64,000 nucleotides of DNA from an uncultured Bacilli bacterium (lineage in GTDB: Bacteria; Bacillota_I; Bacilli_A; RF39; UBA660). Shown here piece by piece: positions 59,549-64,000 of the stretch. Location of the stretch: contig CAKPCB010000006.1 of the NCBI GenBank assembly GCA_934141245.1, positions 1 through 64,000 on the forward strand, written 5' to 3'. A program made the position numbers and the translations under genes. The notes beneath the pieces were generated by a model, which was not told the origin of the DNA, searched no databases, and was given only the letters and a program-made list of their open reading frames with translations. Within the stretch, counting starts at the first letter, position 1, and each line of letters begins with the position of its first letter.

Positions 59549-61928
59549 TATCATCACCTCCTAAAAAGCTTAATGATTTATTCTCCCTCAACTTTACAAA
59601 ATCATCGTTTGTTTTAAAACAAATATCTCTAAATTTACAATAATCACACCCTATTTTTTCATCACCAATTTGTTTTGGATTTATATTAAATTTACCTTCC
59701 AATATTTTGTCCCTTGCCTCATCTATTTTACCATCAACAAAGTCCACTAAATTAAAAATTTGTGAATCACTTAAAACTTTGGAATATGGTCCAAATCCCT
59801 TAGATGTTATTTTCATAGATTTTACGAAATTACTATCCTCATAATCAGGAATAAAAACTTCCAGTATACTTGTATCATCATTAGAATATCCATCAAGTTT
59901 AAGATTTTGTTCTTTTTGTTGTTGATATGTCTTATTTGGTACATATGTTATTTCACCAAACAAAATTTGTTGTAAATAAAATCCAGTAAATCTAACATTT
60001 TTAAATTTTTTACTCTTTTCTACTAAATATAAATAAATTGGCAACTGCATACTTAATCCATATAAAACATTGTATAAATTTATTTTTGTATTCCCAGTTT
60101 TATAATCAACTATGCTAACCAAAGTATTTTCTTTTTCTTTATACATTATTTTATCTACAACACCAGTAAATTTAACAGGTATTATAGTGCTTTTGTCTAT
60201 ACTTATTTTATGTTCTAACAACATATTAGTAAGGCCCGTTTCTTTATGTAATTTTTTAACATTATTAATAACTACTTCTAATTCATTTTTTAGTTTAATA
60301 AGTAAAAACTTTTCCATTGCATTTAAATCAATATTTTCTATATATTTATCATACTCATATGAAAAATCAAAATTATCACTAAAGCAAATTGATAATATAT
60401 AGTGAAACAAACTACCAATAGTCGTATTAAAGTTATTCTCAAACTTATCTAACTTTAATATATTTGTTAAATAATACTTAAATGCACAATGATAGTAATT
60501 ATCAACATGTGTATATGAAAGTATTAATCCGTTTTTTAATTTATCTAATAGTCTTTCTGTATCAATGCCAGAAAATCTATTGTCATAAGTTAAATAATCA
60601 ATATTTATATTATTATATAGAAGTTTCAAATTTCTATCTACTATGCCATACTTTATATAATCATCCAAACATTTTGCTAATTTTAACTTGGCATAAGCTA
60701 AAGAATATATTGTAGAAGACTCAATATTAGGTCTAACAATTTCATAGTGTAATTCATTTGCTAAATTGGAAATCAAATAATTTTTAGAAATGCTTTCTTC
60801 TTTTGCGGTTATTGTTAAATTATTGATGCTATTAATAAAATCAATAGTAATTTCCTTAAAAAGTATATTTTTTTCAATAGATGTTTCTATTAACAAATTA
60901 TTTTCTTTCTTTTCTATATCTGTTAGGTAATCTTCATCAGAAAAAATTTGTGGAATCATTTCTTGATTAAACCCAAGCATAAAAACATATTCATTATCAA
61001 GAATAGGTTCTACTATGCTTTTAATTCCTATACTATTAGATAATTTATTTTTATTAATAGGGGCTTTTTTTATATCATCAACAACTAATTTATATATATT
61101 TTCAAATTTATAATCAAGATCATTATATTTATTTGAAATATTAAGTAAGATATTGTAAATAGCAGCATTATCTTCTTTTGACAGATTAAATGATTGTTCT
61201 AAAGAACATAATGCATCTGAAAAAGATTTACTAGATAATAATACTTTAAGATAATTTTTAACAATCTCCGAAGAATAAATACTTTCACTAAACTCAAGTG
61301 GAATATTAAAAAGCTTTGAATACTTTTTTAATGTATATGTGTATTCATCGGTTATGCCACATAAACAAATATTATTTATATCAATACCATCATTAATAAG
61401 TTTAGAAATTTCTATAAAAACAAATTCAACTTCTTCTTCAAGAGTATTAAAGACATTAACTTTTCTTTTTATATTTGAATGTTCTTCGTATATAGTATTG
61501 CAATTTATCACATTTAATAAATATGAATTAAACTTATTTAATTTTGGATATCCATAACATATCAAATTCTTATTTTTAATAAATTTTCTAAACATTTTAT
61601 TATATATTAATAAGTTATGCTTATCTAAATTAGTTTTAACTTCCTGTAAAAATTGTAACTTAGGATCTATATATTCCTTATCATCAATAAAATAAAGTAA
61701 ATTAATAATTATTCTAGATATGTCAACATTTAACTTATAATTATCCATTATGAAAAGAAGAGCTTTTTCATCATATTCAAAATAGTAATTATTTCTAACC
61801 TCTTCTAAAGTCATAAATTTTATATTTAGTATTTTATCTTTTTTATTTAAAGAAACAAGTATTTGCTCTTTAACACTATTTGGTGTAATAAATATTGTAT
61901 TATCTGTTAATTTATTTAGTATTTCCAT
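59541..61928 (-). CDS. addB: ATP-dependent helicase/nuclease subunit AddB (short form)
   Basis: Partner of AddA. This 795-residue protein has the C-terminal RecB-like nuclease (VSIVDYKTG) and the four iron-sulfur Cys: one in YYHCAFKYYL and three in CDYCKFRDIC. The inactivated helicase core is reduced, with no Walker A GxxGxGKT at the N-terminus, which Bacillus AddB (about 1160 residues) keeps. AddB length varies, so this may be a natural short form. A promoter lies directly upstream, and it is followed by addA. Confidence 0.92.
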   Translation of the reverse strand: MEILNKLTDNTIFITPNSVKEQILVSLNKKDKILNIKFMTLEEVRNNYYFEYDEKALLFIMDNYKLNVDISRIIINLLYFIDDKEYIDPKLQFLQEVKTNLDKHNLLIYNKMFRKFIKNKNLICYGYPKLNKFNSYLLNVINCNTIYEEHSNIKRKVNVFNTLEEEVEFVFIEISKLINDGIDINNICLCGITDEYTYTLKKYSKLFNIPLEFSESIYSSEIVKNYLKVLLSSKSFSDALCSLEQSFNLSKEDNAAIYNILLNISNKYNDLDYKFENIYKLVVDDIKKAPINKNKLSNSIGIKSIVEPILDNEYVFMLGFNQEMIPQIFSDEDYLTDIEKKENNLLIETSIEKNILFKEITIDFINSINNLTITAKEESISKNYLISNLANELHYEIVRPNIESSTIYSLAYAKLKLAKCLDDYIKYGIVDRNLKLLYNNINIDYLTYDNRFSGIDTERLLDKLKNGLILSYTHVDNYYHCAFKYYLTNILKLDKFENNFNTTIGSLFHYILSICFSDNFDFSYEYDKYIENIDLNAMEKFLLIKLKNELEVVINNVKKLHKETGLTNMLLEHKISIDKSTIIPVKFTGVVDKIMYKEKENTLVSIVDYKTGNTKINLYNVLYGLSMQLPIYLYLVEKSKKFKNVRFTGFYLQQILFGEITYVPNKTYQQQKEQNLKLDGYSNDDTSILEVFIPDYEDSNFVKSMKITSKGFGPYSKVLSDSQIFNLVDFVDGKIDEARDKILEGKFNINPKQIGDEKIGCDYCKFRDICFKTNDDFVKLRENKSLSFLGGDDNA

Positions 61929-61948
61929 AACTATATACCTCTATATTG

Positions 61949-61976
61949 ATTATATCATCTTAATAATTTTAGACAA
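61949..61976 (-). promoter_or_regulatory. Sigma-A promoter of addBA
   Basis: TTGTCT (61971-61976), 16-bp spacer, TATAAT (61949-61954) on the minus strand. The -35 directly follows the T run of the upstream terminator. Confidence 0.6.
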
Positions 61977-61999
61977 AGAAAAAAAGCACAAAAGTGCTT
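61975..61999 (-). terminator. Rho-independent terminator of the BspA-like genes
   Basis: AAGCAC (61984-61989) pairs with GTGCTT (61994-61999), 4-base loop, then a T run on the minus strand, at the stop codon. Confidence 0.9.
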
Positions 62000-63458
62000 A
62001 TGATGCTAAATATGGCCAATTAACTGTAACGTTATTTGCATTATACCAACTTGTATCATCATAAAATGATGGCTTTTTTCTATGATTCATTGTTATTGTT
62101 ACTTTATTCGTTGTGGTTTTTAATGAATCCCAATACACTAATTTACTAATATCAGTTATTGTTGAAGGTACTGTTATATTAGTAACATTGTGTGGTAATC
62201 CAGTTGCAACAGTAATTCCTTCACCTATTATATATGTATTAGCGGTACATTGAGCAGAAATTTGTACAGAAGTAGATGTTCCTTTTAATACTCGCAATTT
62301 ATTTACGGTTATACCATCAGTTACTTTATCCAAGATATTTGAATCAACCGTCAATTCTTCAAGTTTTGCATTTTCAAATATAGACTCCATTTTTATATAT
62401 TGTTCTAACTTAAGTCCATAAACATTTAAATATTTTAGTACCACTCCATTCGCATCAGTCGATGAAGTAAATGCATAAGTTTCTATTTCTTTTAAGCCAC
62501 TTGCTTGAGATAAATCTAAATATTCAACATTTGCAATAACACTACTTTCATCTAAAGCACCCGCAGATGTAAAATTAGCTCCACTTTCATATGCAAAGCC
62601 TGTTAAATCATAGGTATCTTTTCCTGGAACAGCTATTTGAATACTACCTTGTTCAAAGTCTCCTGCCTCAATTCCATTAGAAACAAAAGTCTGTATTGCC
62701 GAATATTTATCTGTGTTATTTACAACAAATATCATTTTACCAGTACTTTCATTTGTATAAATTGATGCATCATAGCTTTTAAAAGCTGCCTCAGAAATCT
62801 TTGTAACTGTTATTCCATTTACCTTCTCTGGTATAGTTACATATGTTCCACATAAGGAATTATACTTTGTTATTGTACCACTATCATCAATAGTAAAACA
62901 ATCATTTGCAGTTACTGGTTGAGTTGTAAGATCAATGTTTTCTTCGTTGCCATCCCATTGAGTGTATAATAGCTCTATATCAAATGTTGCTGTTGCGTTT
63001 TGTACCAATTCAGTTGCCCTATCATCGTATAAAACCCTAAGAGTAAATGTAGTAGATGTTTCACCCTTTAATATTTGACCATGTATCATTGTGTGAGTTA
63101 ATATTATATCTTGTATATTCTCACCACTAATATTAGGCTTTAATTCTGTTAACACAGCAGGAATTGTTCCATTATTTTTTACAACAATTGTATATTCTAC
63201 ATAATCACCAGGTTTACCTAATTGTGCAGAAAATGTTGCGCCAAGTTTGTCTTGAGTTAATTGTGGTGCATCAGACCTCGCTGTTCCACTTGTTGTAGTA
63301 GCTTCAATACTATCAATATACACTTCCCATTTACCCGCTAATGAAGCAGAACCCTTTATCGATAATGTAGTTGAAAGTATTGCATATCCAACACCCATAA
63401 ATACTAATAAACATGCCAAACCGGCAATAATAATATTTCTATTTTTTCTATTTTTCAC
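61998..63458 (-). CDS. Surface protein with SipW-type signal and BspA-like repeats
   Basis: A 486-residue exported protein. The signal (KNRNIIIAGLACLLVFMGVGYAIL) is followed by STTLSIKGSASLAGKWEVYI, the TasA/camelysin-type start processed by SipW. An N-terminal beta domain of that family covers about 35-165 (KPGDYVEYTIVVKNNGTIPA). BspA-like leucine-rich repeats (YVTIPEKVNGITVTKISEAAF, LKEIETYAF) make up the rest. The C-terminus reads MNHRKKPSFYDDTSWYNANN VTVNWP, shared with the next protein. No membrane anchor or LPxTG. GTG start behind GGGAGAAG. Confidence 0.8.
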   Translation of the reverse strand: MKNRKNRNIIIAGLACLLVFMGVGYAILSTTLSIKGSASLAGKWEVYIDSIEATTTSGTARSDAPQLTQDKLGATFSAQLGKPGDYVEYTIVVKNNGTIPAVLTELKPNISGENIQDIILTHTMIHGQILKGETSTTFTLRVLYDDRATELVQNATATFDIELLYTQWDGNEENIDLTTQPVTANDCFTIDDSGTITKYNSLCGTYVTIPEKVNGITVTKISEAAFKSYDASIYTNESTGKMIFVVNNTDKYSAIQTFVSNGIEAGDFEQGSIQIAVPGKDTYDLTGFAYESGANFTSAGALDESSVIANVEYLDLSQASGLKEIETYAFTSSTDANGVVLKYLNVYGLKLEQYIKMESIFENAKLEELTVDSNILDKVTDGITVNKLRVLKGTSTSVQISAQCTANTYIIGEGITVATGLPHNVTNITVPSTITDISKLVYWDSLKTTTNKVTITMNHRKKPSFYDDTSWYNANNVTVNWPYLAS

Positions 63459-63494
63459 GTTTAATACTTCTCCCTGTTCTATATATTTTAATTG

Positions 63495-64000
63495 CTAATT
63501 AATATTTGGCCAAGTTACAGTAACATATTGTGAATTGTACCAGTTTGTATCATTATAAAATGAAGGTGCAATTGTATGATTCATTATTACTGATATATTT
63601 GTAGTTACATTCTTAAATACTGAGTTTAAATTAGAAGAATCTGTTATAGTAGAAGGTAGAGTCATGCTCTTTAAACCAAAAGGTAAATTACTAACCCCAG
63701 TTATACCTTCTCCTAAAATTACATTTGTAGCATTTAATCCTATTGAACCTAGCACTTTATTATTACCTGCCAAAACATTTGCATTAATTACTGTTAAGCC
63801 TTTAAATGGATATTCATTTGCAAACTTATTTAAATATACAGTTAGATTTGTAACTTTTGTATTATCAAAAGCACCACCGTCATAACTATCAGAACCAAAA
63901 CTTGTAACACTATTAGGAATAGATAAACTATCTAATTCAGCGCAGGTAAACATATGATTACCTATTTTTTTTATTTTAGAATCATTGCCAAACGTAACTG
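63495..64000 (-). CDS. BspA-like leucine-rich-repeat surface protein (partial, N-terminus off right edge)
   Basis: The frame is open to the right edge; only the last 168 residues are seen. It contains BspA/LRR_5 repeats (VTFGNDSKIKKIGNHMFTC, LDSLSIPNSVTSFG) and ends with the same module as its neighbour (MNHTIAPSFYNDTNWYNSQYV TVTWP). The two genes are 36 bp apart on the same strand, so they look like a tandem duplication. The ATG at 63953 is internal and not a real start. These proteins are often adhesins in gut and oral bacteria. Confidence 0.8.
   Translation of the reverse strand, partial: VTFGNDSKIKKIGNHMFTCAELDSLSIPNSVTSFGSDSYDGGAFDNTKVTNLTVYLNKFANEYPFKGLTVINANVLAGNNKVLGSIGLNATNVILGEGITGVSNLPFGLKSMTLPSTITDSSNLNSVFKNVTTNISVIMNHTIAPSFYNDTNWYNSQYVTVTWPNIN

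Noticed and set aside
63495..63953. A complete 152-residue gene starting at ATG 63953
   Set aside because: The frame stays open to the window edge with further BspA-like repeat sequence upstream, so this ATG is internal.
1..64000. Mycoplasma-type genetic code (TGA as Trp)
   Set aside because: Trp positions in conserved motifs are TGG, and TGA is used as a stop, for example at the end of miaB and spoVID.
1..64000. tRNA, rRNA, CRISPR, insertion-sequence or prophage content
   Set aside because: No GC-rich cloverleaf-like segments, regular repeats, transposase or phage genes were seen on either strand by reading.
61998..64000. LPxTG sortase anchoring of the BspA-like proteins
   Set aside because: Neither C-terminus has an LPxTG motif, hydrophobic anchor or basic tail.

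Overview
The window is a dense, very AT-rich (by eye about 28-30% GC) chromosomal segment of an uncultured-looking member of the Bacilli, probably one of the gut lineages near the base of the Mollicutes/Erysipelotrichia. The evidence is the low GC, strong AGGAGG-type ribosome binding sites, standard code (Trp is TGG and TGA is used as a stop), and a set of Bacilli-specific sporulation genes: cotE, a spoVID-ysxE pair, ylbJ, CotF-like and YqfQ-like genes. I see no rRNA, tRNA, CRISPR array, insertion sequence or prophage. Almost all genes lie on the minus strand; plus-strand exceptions are single genes.

Layout, left to right. 1-10.7 kb: a partial cvpA, mutS, a CotF-like spore-coat pair, a small kinase-like protein, an M29 aminopeptidase, uppP, an unknown gene with lon, and a plus-strand lipoprotein. 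10.7-17.7 kb: valS behind an HD-domain gene under a Val-type T-box leader, mtnN, two pilin-like genes, then ysxE and spoVID. 17.7-21.6 kb: two tandem GntR-ABC cassettes, each with a clear promoter. 21.6-26.7 kb: a SipW/TasA-type export operon with two signal peptidases and four exported proteins. 26.8-33.7 kb: a CDF metal transporter, polA, rseP-cdsA-uppS and khpA-rpsP. 33.7-40.8 kb: a DUF1461 protein, a YlbL protease, divergent ylbJ, a VanW protein, cotE, a membrane-linked metalloprotease with a DUF1292 gene, a broken plus-strand gene, and an ASCH protein. 40.9-45.5 kb: a giant MMPL fusion and a divergent TetR regulator. 45.5-48.4 kb: ricA-miaB, an ankyrin protein and a small unknown. 48.4-54.3 kb: a pilus-type operon (pilC, prepilin peptidase) that continues into a pseudo-trypsin membrane protein, an anchored small protein and an anchored zinc protease. 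54.4-64 kb: a YqfQ-like gene, a CBS/DRTGG pyrophosphatase, addA-addB, and two BspA-like surface proteins, the last running off the right edge.

How it fits together. Several Bacillus gene orders survive in stretched form on one strand: miaB-ricA ... cotE ... mutS, spoVID-ysxE ... valS, and uppS-cdsA-rseP without dxr. The coat genes suggest endospore formation, or its recent loss. Two export routes for surface structures are present: SipW-processed camelysin-like proteins and prepilin-type proteins. Several genes end in hairpins whose 3' arm or T-run directly abuts or forms the -35 box of the next promoter.
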